From Channa striata (lineage: Eukaryota; Chordata; Actinopteri; Anabantiformes; Channidae): a DNA stretch of 64,000 nucleotides. This document shows, piece after piece, positions 23,495-37,700 of this stretch (position 1 is the stretch's first letter; each line of letters starts with the position of its first letter). The notes below the pieces were generated by a model, which had not been told where the DNA came from, did no database searches, and saw only the letters and a list, made by a program, of their open reading frames with translations. The stretch covers positions 16,588,023 through 16,652,022 of the forward strand of contig CM065180.1 in the NCBI GenBank assembly GCA_033026295.1. Reading direction: 5' to 3'. A program made the position numbers and the translations under genes.

Positions 23495-24984
23495 TCTGCT
23501 CATAGACAAGCTCTCCTAACTAAAGGTGCCTGCCTCTATGTGCAGGTGGATTACAGACTTCCTGATGGACAGGCGCCAGTTTGTGAGGCTTGGGAAGCAT
23601 GTCTCCGACTCACTGACCTTCAGCTCTGGATCCCCTCAAGCCTGTGTCTCCTCTGTTATTCTCCCTGTACATAAACAGTTGCACATCTAACCATCAGTCT
23701 GCTAAACTCCTGAAGTTTGCAGATGACACCACCCTGATCAGCATCATCACTGAAAGAGATGAGTCAGCATACAGGAGTGAGATGGACCACCTGGTGTCTT
23801 TGTAAAGCACAAACAACCTGGAGCTCAAAGCTCTCAAGACAGTGGAGATGATCATGACAGTGGATTTCAAAAACGACCCAGCCCCCTCTCCCCCGTCATC
23901 CTCTGCGACACTCCAGTAACCCCTGTGGAGTCTTCCCACTTCGTGAGCATCACTATCACCCAGGACCTCAAGTGGGATTAAAAAATCGGCTCCCTCACTA
24001 AGAAGGCTCAGCAGAAGCTGTACTTGCGGCAGCTAAAGAAGTTTCAACTCCGTGTAAAGATGCTGGAGAACTTTCACACCTCCATCAATGAATCCATTCT
24101 TGAGATCAGCTGCAACCTTCCATCTCTTCAACAGCTATACGTCTCTAGGACCCGGAGAAGAGCAGCCAGAATCAAGCCATGCAAGGTTTGTTATTTACAG
24201 TACAAAAACAAATCTGTGTACATTCAGTAGAAAAAACAGCAAACCCGCTATATCAGCCATATGCCACCCTCAACTAATAACCTTTATTAATCCTTGCTGA
24301 CGTGAGCCTGACTCCTTGTCTAATAATAATAACAATAATAATCTATATTCTCTTTGATACAATAGTTTATATATAAACCCTCACATCATACAATGACTAT
24401 ACATTTCCAGTCAGTTGTTATAGTAATTTTAACAGTTGTCACTTTTAATGCAGTTATGCAAAGAACAGTACCAAAAACAACACACTCTGTGTAGTATTTT
24501 CTGACCTTCATCCCCCTCCAGCCCGAAATGTTCACCACTTCATACCACCTCCCTCCACAACCAGACCCCCACTACCTGCTCTGCCCCCACCTTACTCCCC
24601 CCCTCTCCCTACTGGAAAGCTGAATTACATCAGCCCCAGACTGCTTAAAGACTGTGCTGATCAGCTCTATGAGGTGACCGTGAAGGGGTCTCTACATAAT
24701 ACTTGCAACCTAAAAGTTATTCTAAAAGGAAGCAAAAATGGGGGTAATTTGACAATGTTTGTGCAATTCTGTCTGCAGCATTTTGCACAAGCGGGAGACG
24801 CTCTAATGATGTTTTACTGAGACGTGCAAATCCAATTACAGAAATCAGATTGTAGTGATACAAAAGCATAAATAATAATTTAAAAGTTCAGATCGTGACA
24901 CAATGAGAACCGAGAAGCTATTGGTTAACCAAGCTTTAATTGCTGATAGACAATTATGTTAATAGTATAACTGGAGATCGTCTG

Positions 24985-25215
24985 CATACAGACTGTGACT
25001 GTGGCGCAGTAAGTAGAGCGGTCATCCATCAATCTTACAGTTGTTGGTTTTATCCTTGACTCCTGTGGTCACATGTCTAAGTGTCCTTGAGCAGTAAGTG
25101 TTGGCTCCCCCATCGATGTATGAATGTTTGTGTGAATTGGTAGAAGCAGAAATAAGTGTGTGCTTTGAGCACCAATAGGTAGAAAAGCACTATATAAGTG
25201 CAGACCATTTACCAT
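24985..25215 (+). repeat. tRNA-derived SINE
   Basis: Starts with an A-box-like TGGCGCAGTAAGTAGAGCGG, has a decayed B-box-like GGTTTTATCC, and ends CACTATATAAGTGCAGACCA then TTTACCAT, the standard end of a fish SINE family. Confidence 0.75.
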
Positions 25216-25279
25216 ATGACACACCTTGAAATTTGCTGAGGCTGTCTCCCAGCATGTAAAGTGCAAACAAAACAGGGGC

Positions 25280-25965
25280 TAAAATTGGTTGCTACAATTT
25301 TTGTCTAAGGTTTTTGAAATAAAAAGAATTTTGAATTAGGTGTAAAATTGTTTGGAATAGAGGGATCAAGATTGTGCTTTTTAAGGAGGGGCTTAACAGC
25401 TGCTTGTTTAAAATAGGGGGAGGGGAACCAGCCAGAAACCAGAGAGCAATTACCACTTTGCAGTAAAGCAAGGCCGATGCACCCCTAAACAAAAAAGTGA
25501 AAGTGAGGGATGAGCGGGTTATGCTTGACCTAACACTAGCAATTTTCATGAAGAACAATGACAAAAAACTATAGCAATCATCAACTGAAAAAAACAGGAA
25601 TAGATATGTGAGAAACCAGGCTATTTATACTTACGAAAACTATTTTAGGATTTTGCATATTTGAGACAATAAGGTCAGCAAAATAAGAGGCCCTAGCAGC
25701 TTTAACCGTGGAGTTGAATTCAGATAATAGGTCTTTGTAATCAATGTGGTGGACCTGGAGTCCAGTGGATTTCCACAAACACTCCACCCATCAACATTCA
25801 CATTTGAAACTTCAAATGTTGCGTTCATCCAGGGATTAGAGATGACAGTGGAACAGTAAGATTTTTCAAAGGAATTAACATCACTCTCATCCATAGTCAG
25901 ATTTAAGAATAACGACAAAAGTGTATGCGCTGTCATTTGCAGGTACATTAAAATCACCAAGAAGC
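25280..25965 (-). mobile_element. L2-like LINE fragment
   Basis: The - strand reads YKDLLSEFNSTVKAARASYF near 25740-25680, the linker between endonuclease and RT in L2-like elements, with endonuclease-end codons upstream (FLNLTMDESDVNSFE) and decayed RT downstream to about 25290. Several frameshifts. Confidence 0.7.
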
Positions 25966-26700
25966 TAACTTTCCGTTAGCACCAGGAGGACGGCAAATTA
26001 GCAAAATAGGTTTAAGCGCCTGATGTTAGTCACAAAAACTTCAAACAAAGAAAAAGTTCCTGAGCTCAACCTCTGCGAGGAGAAACAGTGCGAGCACTGT
26101 CCCCTGCCGCAGCCTGTATTCTGAGGGCTGCAGATGATGGAGCATCCAGGTGGCACGGTTCGTCTTAGTCATAGTCACCTACTCTTTACTTCTTGGCCAG
26201 GTTTCTGTTAGAAATATAAAATCCAAGTCTGTAGTGTTGAAGAAATCCTTCAGAATAAATAATTTGTTGATGACGAAGCAGGTGTTCAGTAATGCCATTT
26301 GCATGGGTTTACATCAAGCTGAGATGCATTGGGAGTCACCTCCAGTTCCTCGTAGCTGAACAAAGGTTTTTACTTGGCCAGGTGGTCTTGGGTGAACCTG
26401 CCGGAGACATAAGTAAGAGGAGTCCACCGTCGGAGCCAGGTCCAGTGAAGGGCGAACACGAAGGTGCACAATCCTCTTTTTCACAGAGACACCGGCACGT
26501 CTCCCCCGCCTTCGGGTTCTTTTTCCTCTACAGTTCCAAATGGAGTAGCCGTGGGCTCCCCATACTACCTCCTGGAGTGTGGCATGAAAGTTGTATCAGA
26601 AACTCTGATATGCTGAATAGCGACAACTTTATGGTGGTGGACAGGATATTTAGTCCATGTCCATGTGTATTTTCTATGTAAAACAAGCTTTTAACCTTTA
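25966..26700. other. Probable mobile-element sequence, not identified
   Basis: GC-richer than the flanks and abutting the LINE fragment, so it may be more of the same element. The 129-codon open stretch at 26292-26681 has no recognisable domain. I do not call it a gene. Confidence 0.35.
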
Positions 26701-26892
26701 GTCATACACTGATCCCCCATAGGGCACTTGCACTGCGTAGAACCTATTGCTGTTTTTATGTAAAGTTACAGAAATATCAACAACTAATCCTAGTGTACTG
26801 TAGATATTAATGAAAAACAGTATAAATGGAGTGAACGTCTAAGTACTGGTAGGTACAGTTATGTTTATGCCACTGGGTGTGGTCTACTTTAT

Positions 26893-26902
26893 TTTCACTT
26901 TC
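26893..26902 (-). promoter_or_regulatory. ISRE-like site, promoter of GTPase copy 2
   Basis: TTTCACTTTC, that is GAAAGTGAAA on the other strand, a perfect IRF/ISRE core (GAAANNGAAA), about 390 bp before the likely start of transcription. It lies in a block (GCCACTGGGTG...ACTTT...TTTTCACTTTCATTT) conserved in the promoter of the SAM-transposase gene (48941-48950). Confidence 0.65.
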
Positions 26903-27262
26903 ATTTCACTGTGGCGTGTAATGATAAAATAATAGTAATAAAATAGCTGTTTTTGACTGCTTACTAGGTATTAGCCACTTATTGACATGTCTTTTAAAAT
27001 TTATTTCATTGACTTGCTTTTGGGTTGGATATATCTTTAATGGCTTTATGTTCACAAGTCCTACTTTTGTTTTTGTTATTTGTCTAATTTATCTCTACCA
27101 TTGCTATCCATCTATTGTACATCTTAGTAACAACGCACAAAGAAACAATCAAAAATGTGCATTGCATTTTTTTTTATGCAATGTTCTTTCACACTTGAAT
27201 TCATCTTGCTGAACCTGCACATTTGACAGAAAGGGACGTGCACTATTGAAAGGTGGAGTCAG

Positions 27263-27270
27263 TATAAAAG
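27263..27270 (+). promoter_or_regulatory. TATA box of GTPase copy 2
   Basis: TATAAAAG, correctly placed about 30 bp before a short non-coding exon with a consensus donor. The aligned position of the SAM-transposase promoter has lost the TATA motif. Confidence 0.6.
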
Positions 27271-27294
27271 AAGAACCAAACTAGATTAAGTACC

Positions 27295-27331
27295 AGAGAC
27301 TTTATGCTTGTTGAAGAATATCAGAGCAAAT
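27295..27331 (+). other. 5' UTR exon of GTPase copy 2
   Basis: Non-coding exon ending AGAGCAAAT before GTAAGTAG. The start is estimated from the TATA box. It is joined to the exon at 28693, which holds the ATG. A homologous exon ends at 49291 in the third gene. Confidence 0.5.
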
Positions 27332-28707
27332 GTAAGTAGACTAATTCAGTACATTATATTTACAACTAAATAGATCCCTGTGACACTCAAACAGTGAGAT
27401 AATATTTCTTAGGCTTTTGTGCTATTTGTCACTATTCTGTTCTGTACAAACCAGTCCTGCTAGAAATTTACTACATAAAACAATTATACTTTGAAACCAA
27501 CGCTAAAAGCTTAAACTGAAAATAAACTTTACATTTTACAGTGTAAATTTACTGAATATTTGAATGCATCTTGTGACCTACATTATGTTTATCTGTAACT
27601 GCTCTCATGGTTACCTACTGTAACTGTAACTTTATTTGTTAAGCCCTTTAAAACAACAAGGTTGAACAAAGTGCTGTACAAGTTAAGGCATAAAATATTC
27701 TACATAGCGCCTGTTTTGTTTCAAATGTTTTTGTTTAAATCTTGCTCATAATTGGTGGATAAGGGTAAAGAGAAAGAAAGAAAAAGACGCTACATGCGTA
27801 ACTTATTGCCAGCACACCAAGCAAACAGTATTTCAATTAATATCAGGTACACATATGATTTTGGCAGCGCAAGACTGAGAGTAGAGTCATCCTTGGAAAA
27901 ATAAGCTGGTACTCCCATTAAACTAAACAAGACACAAAGTAAAATGATTAATTCCCAGTTACCAAAATACTAGAATATAGGCTGCATTTTCTTTTTTGCT
28001 GCAGCAAAACTGTGCTGAGTTTCAGTGTGTGTGATGTGTGAGTGGACTGGAAAATGGACAAGGAGTGTGAAGAGTTTAAGTTTGTCCAAAAAAAATATAA
28101 ATTACATTCAAAACAACCTCTGTATTGTTTCTGAACCATGAAGTAGAAAAACATGAAAAACATCACTGACAGGTCGTTAAATATGAAACACCACATAAGG
28201 CAGTGGTAAATAATAGAGGCTTTAATAAAATGCTGAAATTGTAACTCAGTAGTAAAAGCAAGCCATAGGACTTTATATAAAAAACTAAAAGTGCATTTAT
28301 TATATGTGGAGGTTCTTAATTTAATTCCTGATTGATTTTTCATTACTTCACCTTTGTGTTTATATTTTTTTATAATTTATAGATGTTTGGCGTGTCAATT
28401 TTCTAATCATTGCAGCGTGCATTTCTTATTAAGTGCTTGGCTATTTATTATTATTATTTATATTTGTTTATATTTGATGGTGGTTTTTATTATATATGAA
28501 TATTTATTATTTGATTATTTATGAATAGTTTCAATTACTTATTTCATGATGTACACAATAATTATTTGATGGGGTAATTTTTTAGAAATTTCATATTTCA
28601 TTACTTGACAATGAAACAAACAAAACAAAAAACATAGTCAAGCACTGATATTTGATCAAAATTATTTCTATATAATAATTTCAACCTTTCAGCTGCTGTT
28701 CTTGGAC

Positions 28708-31700
28708 ATGGATGACTTTGTTTGTAAAAAATTAACTAAATGGGGCCTCAGCAAGTGGATACAAAAATTTCACGGTAAAGTGTTATTATGATTATTTTGT
28801 GGGCACAGGTGTTATACTGCACACACACTAAAGTATGCAAAAAGATATTGATATTTTTTCGTAATTAAATGTATGCGTCATCAAATTGCAAAATCTGAAT
28901 TAATTTTCATTAATTCCCAGCCACCTGGGTGGGTGAGCCTACTTGCTTGTTTGTCTGGTGCTGCTAAGTCACGTGACAGTACAACATCAAAACACAAGAG
29001 GCGTAGGAAGAGAAAAGTGTGACAGCTCCGCACTGTGACAGAAGCGGCCCTTCATCTTTATCTAGACTTTATCCTTTCTGCCCCTAGTGCAATGTCCATA
29101 TTGTGGGCACGAGCGTGTAGCATTCTGCTCTGTGCTAAATTATTGGCAGGATTGAAAGGGGGCAAACAGGCGTAGTGATGGTCTCTCCCATCTTCTGCTC
29201 TCTTGGATTAGGCAGAGCAAATGTGACATTGGCCTGTTACTGCCCCCTACTGCACAGCCTTTTTTCAATCTAATCATTTAGATTTGATTTGTTTACATTC
29301 AGTTTAAGCAAATGCATGTTATGTTTATTCAAATAAATAAATACCAATTTGATATAGTACATTTCAGTAAGATTTTATTTGAAAATATTGTTTGATGTTT
29401 GTTAGCACCAAGAGTTAAAACAACCACTATATATTTACATTTACATTTCGCAGACGCTTTTATCCAAAGCGACTTACAGAGTAATTTGGTACATACATAC
29501 ACAGTGGTGATGGCTGCCACGCAGGGTGCTCATCACCACTGGGAGCAACTGGGGGTTCAGTGTCTTTCCCAAGGACACGTTGACATGTAGCAAGCAGGGA
29601 CTAGGATCGAACCACTGACCCTGTGGTCCATGAACGACTAGCCTTTATGAAATATCGGCAGCATAGAAAGGCAAACAGAAAAAAGTAGAATGTTTTTGTT
29701 ATTTATATTATTTAATAATCAATTATAGGTATGCAGCTCATTAGGTACCACCACAGATTTTTTTTTTAATCGTTTCATAAGATTGCTTGAATAAAGTTGT
29801 ATCCAGACAAATATAGTGTGATGAGGGGCCAAAATATCACTCCCAGTAAAGGGCAGAAGTAACAAAAAAATAAATAAATAGTTATTGACTGTCAGCAAAA
29901 TTTTAAATACTGTTATTGATTCAGTATTATTGGTACATAACTAATAAGGATTAAGCAAACAGTCTACTAAAGTTGTGCAAAAGCATGTGCCTGGAAATTG
30001 GTTCATAAGGATGTCAAAAAATGTATCCATCCTTAGGAGCACAATTAATCATCAAATAAATTAAACCAAAGATGTTTGGTTCTACTATGACTCTACCCAT
30101 GTCAGGCCATCCCTCCGTACTGGTGAGAGAGAAACTTGTTAGAGACCTTACCAAGATATCAGTGACAACTAACGGAGTTACAAGAATTAATTTTAAAATA
30201 AAACTTTAAAAAAGAACATATTATGTCTCATTTTAATTTTGTAAAGGCTGCCTTCCCACATACCCGCTGTATGTATCTGTGCCCACACCTACAGTGTTTA
30301 ACTACATCTGCAGATATTTTAATACTATTATAACGTATGCATGACAGACTACTTGTGTAATTACAGATGGGGGCATTGACAAGAAAAGTTTTTACTGTCT
30401 AAATGATTCCGACATTACAGAGTTGATTCCAACGGTGGGACCAAGGGCAAGGTTTAGGCAGCACCATAGGATGCTAAAGGTGACGTTTTGCATTCTGAAA
30501 AGCCGCCACACATATTATATTTGTTTACAGTTTTTACTTGAACCTGCACAAGGATCATGCTACAAAGTTTTGATGACTGACTCTGATTGACAATCTTGGT
30601 ATTTACAGAATGTTTGGAAATTCTCTTTCGTGAGAACTCGGCTAAGCAGAAAAAAAACTGATGTCCTCCCAAGATTATATGTTTCCAGTTTCTAGTTTGC
30701 TTTCACTGTTGATTTATATAGGACATATAATTAAATATGGGCAGTACATTTGTATCAGTTAAGACATTACATAAAATGATCGAAATATTTTCTATTGTCT
30801 GCTCTTAATTTACCATTTACATGTCAAAATAATTCAAAAGAAGTAATAATCATCTAATCAAGTGCTTTAAATCATCAAACCTACAAATTAATATAAGCAG
30901 AATGTTTTCTATTGTACATTTAGGAAAGATATACAGGATATAAGTAAGATTCGAGGCATTTCTCACAGTAATTTAAGTTATTAAGTAAGTTTACATGGCC
31001 TGGCACAACAATTGTACTTTAAGTATATTGTATATATTTTACTGCACTTGTTTTCCATTAACAAATTACAGCAATAATGACTGAGTAATCCCCAGATTAC
31101 GTATCTTGCCAGTCTAGTTACTGGAGAGTTATTAGTGTAAAAAACAAGAGCAGGATTTAACTGTCTCCATCCTCACCTGCTGTGTCCTGTTGGTCATGAA
31201 GCTACAAATTCACTCACAGTTGGACAAGGATGGAAACAGGCTGGAGAGTTTAGAGAATTTCCTGAATTATTTTATTGACCACTAATCTAAAATCCATCAA
31301 TGGCAACTTTGCATAGGTGCCAGGGCAGTTGAGCTGTTCTAAGACAACTGCACCACTCACCCAAGGAACAGGCGCTCCATACAGTGCAGTATGACACTGG
31401 ACACTACGTCCAGTGTCTTATTGACCCTGTCCCTGTTATGGTTTATTTTTAAAGATGATATATACAGAATGTGTTAAGTATCTTTTGTTAAGCAGCAACC
31501 AAAGATTTTCAAAGTGAATTGACAGGCAAAAGCGCCGGCATTATCTCATCTGCAGAGCCAGTTCTAGCCATTTTGGTGCCACATTATATGGCTTATAAGA
31601 GCCAGCTCTAGTCATCTGTGTCTCTTCCACAAAGAGCCTCTGCACCCCCAGTTACAATGACTTTGTAGTTTTGAGGATAAAACTAATGAAAAGCATGTAA

Positions 31701-34700
31701 AATAAGCACAGCATGCCTAACTAATGTGTCTGTAAATAAAATACATAATTTTATTAGAAACGTCCTGGGTGTAAAACCACAACCATGAGAAAAACTACAC
31801 AGAGAGATGAAGCTGCAAAATCTGAGGTGAGATTTACAACAATGGTTTAACGATTAAACACAAATGAAGGTTTTTCATTCAATGACAGGTTAATGTTATG
31901 ACCACTCATTTTTACTGTGTGATAAAAATATTATTCTGGGGCCTCAAAAAAGGACCAATTTTATAATGAATTTCATTAGAATTTTATCTGCAAAATTAAG
32001 TATGAAATAAAAAACACAATGGCAGTAGTATGTAGATAGTGGTCTGCCTGACATTAATTTGAATTCATATATTTATTGTCAAAGTATTTTTTGACAAAAG
32101 AGTTTAAGGCTGAGCACATATAAGTACATTTTCATTTGTGCATTGTGTACTCTTTCTTGAAGAACCCAATTAGAGAAATTTGTGTGTGACTATAATTTTT
32201 AATAGCATACCATTTCATGTTCATCTTCAGGTTGAGCCTTCCACCAGCAACACAGGTAATAAAAATGAGATGCACAATGAACAATATCTAATTAACCTAA
32301 AGTCATTTTGAAAATGAAAATTTGAAGACCATAAACAGTATAAATGTTGGGTGCTTCCTGTTTAACTTTCAAAAAAATATCTCATTAGGAAAGAGAAAGT
32401 TGGATCCTGAGCGGGAGTCAAGTTATTTAAAACCATCACCTTGTAAAAGAAAATGTAACACTTCCTCACAAAATAATTCAGGTATTTTAATTGCTTATTA
32501 TTAAGATCTTAGATAGATTAATAGGTAGACAGATAGATAGATATCTAACACACATACAAATACATATTCAAGATGTTGTGAAATGTTGTGACATCTACAC
32601 ACAGTCTATGAAAAAAAAGTTAGCATTTGATCATTCACACGACAAAAGGTATTTAAAATACATAACATAAATTATCTCAGGTGCAGAGCTTTACATTTAG
32701 CTATTAACACAGGCATTTTAATAGGATGTCCTGTGTAGTTTTATTGACTTTCTATGTATTTGGGATTGCATGAGCTGCATGTGTTGTTATGGTGGATTTA
32801 AATGGAATGGAAACCACGTCCACCCAGCACAAACCAGCACCATCCTTGTCAGGTTTTGTACTTTTTTCTTACAGATGTAGTGGCTGAAGTAAAGAAAATA
32901 ATGAAACACGTCCGTGACAGACTAGAAAAGCAAAACAACACACTATTTAATGGGTTCTTGAGGTAAGTATCATTTGTTAATTGTAGGCATCAGGCAAGGC
33001 AGACAACTGCTTGGGGTTCCAGGCCAGTAAGGGGCCCTGAGGGCTGAGAAAAGTTAAATAACCCACAGCACTGGCTGTGTGCAAACTTTGCAATGACATT
33101 ACTAGTCGCAGACCTCCCTGAGAGGACCCCGACTCCCATGCAAGTAGCACATGATTCGGTAAAACCAAAGACAACACACACCAGATGATGAAAAAGAAGA
33201 GGGGTTATTCTTCTGGGAGAGAAAAATTAAAAACAGGTGAAAAAAACAACATAGTGGTAGGTGAAGCAGTGGAGATTATAAGGATTAAATATTTTACTAA
33301 ATAATATTAGCTAAAGGCTACTAGTGTAGCAGTTATTGGGGTGTAGAGACAGCTGAATAACAGAATGTCCACTGGTGTCACATTGTTTCTTTTGATCACT
33401 TTGACATTTAGCAGGAGATATCTTAGCTAACTACGTTAGCAGAGAAGACTAATGTGTCACCAGAAGTCAACTTGTTAGATTAGCTAGCAGGCCACTAACA
33501 ATCTGCTAACTCTGACAATAGTTTCTCTGTGGTAAACTGATGAAACCTGTTAAATCTAAATGTTAAATCATGAGTTAAGCCCTGAAGAATACTTTACTTT
33601 ATGATTTGTACCTTTTTTTTTATTCAAATGACCACATACTGCTTTAATCAAAGTTGCCTATTCTAAATATAAGATACAATAGGCAACCTAGTTCTAATCT
33701 TTTAACAAGGAACAGTTTCAAGTTTGTATTTTTAACATTCAGATTTTTTCTAGTCTTTTTTTTTTACTTTTTTGAATAAATAAAACTGAACAGAAAAGAT
33801 AAATTAAATGTGTGAATAGAAACAAACCGCATTTCTTCTTTGGTACTGCTTTTATTTAAAATATGTTTTTACCCATTTACCTTGTAAATGGATACAGTTA
33901 CATCAGAACATTTTACTGTATATTGTACTATATATAACTGTGCTTGTGAAAAATAAAAACTTATCTTCTATCTTCTAAAATCTATCTGATCTAAATTAAT
34001 TAATTCATATTTATACTCTTGAACAACAGGGCCAAAATCAGTGATTTGGAGACAGATAAGAGGAAGCTGGTTGGCGTCTTCGGCAAAACTGGAGCTGGAA
34101 AGAGTTCTCTGATAAATGCCATCATTGAGGAGAAAAGTCTCTTGCCCTCTGGGACTGGCAGTGCATGTACCTCTGTCATGATTAAAGTGGAGGCTAGCGA
34201 TCGATATGAGGCAGACATTGAGTTCATTACAGAAGAGGTAGGATGTTCAAAATCTTCATTTATAATTAGCTAGGAACTGTATGAACTGCTTATCTAAATA
34301 TTAACATGTGGAAAAACTGTGAGTTCACTTTGTTCATGCTGGTTTTTGGTAGTATTTGTTATGAATTTCACTAGCTCTCTGCTATATCTTTGCTTTTGAG
34401 ATGTAAATTGTAGCTGCATTTGTGAGCTGCACATAAGGCTAAGCCAGACTGCCACACGTTAGGTCGACCTTTTGTGGATAATTTTATCTCTAAAAAGACC
34501 TTGGACAGTCTTAGACATTACAGAGATCATTGTACATTACTTTATTGCACCTGGATAAGTCTGCTCCCTTTCAACACACTGTATATCTTCTAACCACATG
34601 TAATTTTTCCAGCCTCCTGTTAACCTGAGAGAAAGTCGTTCAATACTAAATGAGTGATCCTCAAAACAACTGTACATCTCAAAAGGATGTTCAAGTACAA

Positions 34701-37700
34701 ACATATTATTGCATTTGTAATTTACAATAATTAGGCCCCTAAATTTACTTCCTACTATTCCTCTATCAGTTAATAAGTTATTTTAATATTAGATAAGTTA
34801 AGATAAACCTTTGTTCATCCCACAATGGGGAAATTTCAATCTCTGTATAATCTCTTTATAATCTTAAATCTCTTAATAATCTTAAATAAAGTCATTTGCC
34901 CAGATAGACACCACCAATATATAAGTTAATCCCTGGGCTGCATTGGTTTCCCCCCACAGTCCAAAGACTTGAGTGTTACTGTAGGTTAATTGCCAATTTT
35001 ATATTGCCCGTGAGTGTGAATGGTTGTTTGCTTGGTATGTCTATCTGTGTTGACCCTGAGATAGACTAGTGACCTATCAAGGTTGCACACACAGGTTAAG
35101 CAGTTACTAAGTTAAGGGGTATTGATCCCTTACTGAATAAAACACTTCATTGGTTAATCTTTCTCAGTCTTGGCTCAGGACATGACTTGTCTTATGAACT
35201 GCTAGAATTACAGCACATTTAAAAAGTAAAAACAGTAGTTTTATAGTACCTGTGATTGTTCACATTCTTTCATCAAATATATATTTACACCTGTACGAAT
35301 ACACATACATGTTCAAACACACACCCTTTCTTCGTGGTATCATTTACAGTGCTTAAAAGAAAAAGTGTGTAGGTAGAACCTTCAGCTTATTTTACCTGAA
35401 TTACCTGAATTTACACTCATTAATTAGCTTCACCAATCTAATCTAACTTCTTCATCTTCTCTCTGTTTTACATCCCATATTTATTTTCCTCTCCCTTAAC
35501 TTTCCACTCACCCCAACCGGTCAAGGCAGATGGCTGCCCACCCTGAGCCGGGTTCTGCTGGAGGTTTCTTCCGTTAAAGGGAGTTTTTCCTCTCCACTGT
35601 TGCCTATGGCTTGCTCAAGGGGGATTTGTTGGGTTTTCTCTAATTGTCTGTATAGTCTTGACTTTATTTATGTAAAGTGCCTTGAGATGGCGCTATATAA
35701 ATAAAGTTGAATTGAATTGAAATTGAATCTAATCTAGTTATCTTTATTTCAAATATTATAAACTACCAGTGAAAAAATTAGACACACCTTTTCAATCATT
35801 ATTTTCTTTTATTTTCATTACTATTTGCGTTGTACATTCTCACTGAAGACATTAAAACTATGAATGAACATGTATGGAATTATGTAGTGAAGAAAAAAGT
35901 GTGAACTCAAAACATGTTTTATATTTTAGATTCTTCCAAAAAGCCACCCTTTGCTTTGATTACTGCTATTCACACTCTTGGCATTATCTGGATGAGCTTC
36001 ATGAGGTAGTCACCTGAAATGGTTTTCACTTCACATGTGTGTCTTGTCAGGGCTCATTTGTGGTATTTCTTGCCCTAATGGGGTTGGGAAAATAATGGAA
36101 AACCATTAAAGACATAAGTTGTGTAAGATGTCTAGCAATAAAATACAGGGTTGAAATGCGCAACTTCTTCGTCAATTTTAAATTACACCTTCTTCGACCT
36201 CCGGATTTCCGGGGTTGATGATCATGCGCAGTAGAGACTCGTTGTTTTGAGGCGCTTCATTCTCATTGGATGAACAAGTGCTGATCTACTGTAACTCACC
36301 TGAATTTTCTTTCACTCGTTTCCAACAAACAAGAATGGATCGTTTAACATAACGAAACTTGTTATATTCTTGTACGTCAAACAGCCTTATATTTTGCAAA
36401 TCCAACAATCCACTTTTGGACTTTTTTGAGTGTAGACACCAGACTTTCCATAAAATAAAGAGAGATATTTCTCTTGCCTTGTGCTGCATCCGAAGGGCGA
36501 GATGTGGTTACTCGCGTCCTGCAGGATCGCTACCAGAGCGAGGGTTGTCCGTCTCACAGTTGGCGCAGTTTAGTGCGGCCCGAATGATGACACCTGGTCA
36601 GCTGGGCAGCTCGGATTAACAGCTGGAGGAATCCGAAGTCCGTTGGTTGTCTCAGTCTCAGTTTAATTTAGCCAAAAGACAGCGGCTGGATCAAGCAATT
36701 TCAGTGAAAATAGTTTAAAAAAAAAATTGAATATTGGATAAAAATTTCGATGAGGTACGGCTAGAATTGTTGGAGTTTCTCTCTATTCGGACAAAAACAA
36801 AAATTGAAGTTTACAAAAATTTAAGATTATATAGAACGTTTGTGTCACCAAACAAAAGAAATTATAAGTGGAACGTTGAGCAAACTTGCGTCAAAAAAAA
36901 ATCCAAGAGAAGAGGGTGAAAAAAGAAGCGCTTTCTCCTTTATACCTGGGGCGTTACCTGAGATTCAGAAGAAAGGCGTGCTCGCCTGTAATTTAAATTT
37001 ACCGCGGAGGGCCGAGCTAGTCTCTCCTCCCGCAATAAACTCTTTTAGTTTGATTTCATCCGAAGTTTAATTTAACTAATTCTCCATTCACCAGGCGGTG
37101 TTTCACACCTTTGAAAGTAACACATTACATTTTCTATGTCGCTTAAATCATCATGACAGTTCATGTACTTAATTATGCAACAGGATACATAAAGTTCACA
37201 ATATCTTCTACGTGACATGTATATGTAATTCCACATAGATAAATGAAGCAGATGACATCCAAGGCTTATTACAAAGTGAATCTGCTTTGTCTGACACTTA
37301 TTAATACAGTAATAAAACACAGCAACAATTCGTAATTCAGTCATACATTATCTGGACATGATTAATGAATCATAGCGTTGCATTATTAAAACATGACATG
37401 ATCATTTTATGTACCTTCGGGTGTATACACGTATATGTAAGATGTATGCGTAATGTACAGAATTGATAGAAGAATATTACATTGTATTTTAACTTTTATA
37501 TTGTAAAACAAGACAAATAGGTGAGCCCCGCCTAGGGTGCACCTATAATTTCTCATCATTCCTCGATAAAACTTTCTAATTTACAACTAAGTTGTTACAT
37601 TCCATCTGTTGCCCTTTTGGTCTGCTGGTTGAGTCTGTCTGATAAGGGAGATTTACAAATGTAATTTAGGGGACGGCTCCAAGGATGGTCCCTAGCGCAT

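Larger units (their letters stand above)
21040..24200 (+). mobile_element. L2/CR1-like LINE, decayed and split by an RTE insertion
   Basis: Reads in broken frames as endonuclease (DALVIVLCDFNKDNLTLKLS at about 21095-21155; GHSDHVMVHLIPSYRQ near 21255), then reverse transcriptase (LNDYRPIALTSVVMKSFERL at about 22014-22074; LLDLLQFAYRANRS near 22111). It resumes after the insertion with WITDFLMDRRQFVRLGKHV-like codons from about 23548 and ADDTTLISIITERDE near 23720. Multiple stops show it is dead. A 110-bp repeat with an ISRE core is inserted at about 21672-21780, and an RTE fragment at 22281-23494. Confidence 0.85.

Noticed and set aside
24985..25060. tRNA gene
   Set aside because: A-box is present but B-box is decayed and no cloverleaf can be drawn; it is a SINE head.
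25493..25508. AAAAGTGAAAGTGAG as a further ISRE
   Set aside because: Does not give GAAANNGAAA exactly and lies in a LINE remnant.
26292..26681. 129-codon + strand open frame
   Set aside because: No domain, no splice context, next to LINE sequence.
36359..37070. Open frames of 60-86 codons as possible genes
   Set aside because: Short, overlapping in different frames and within a probable retroelement remnant.
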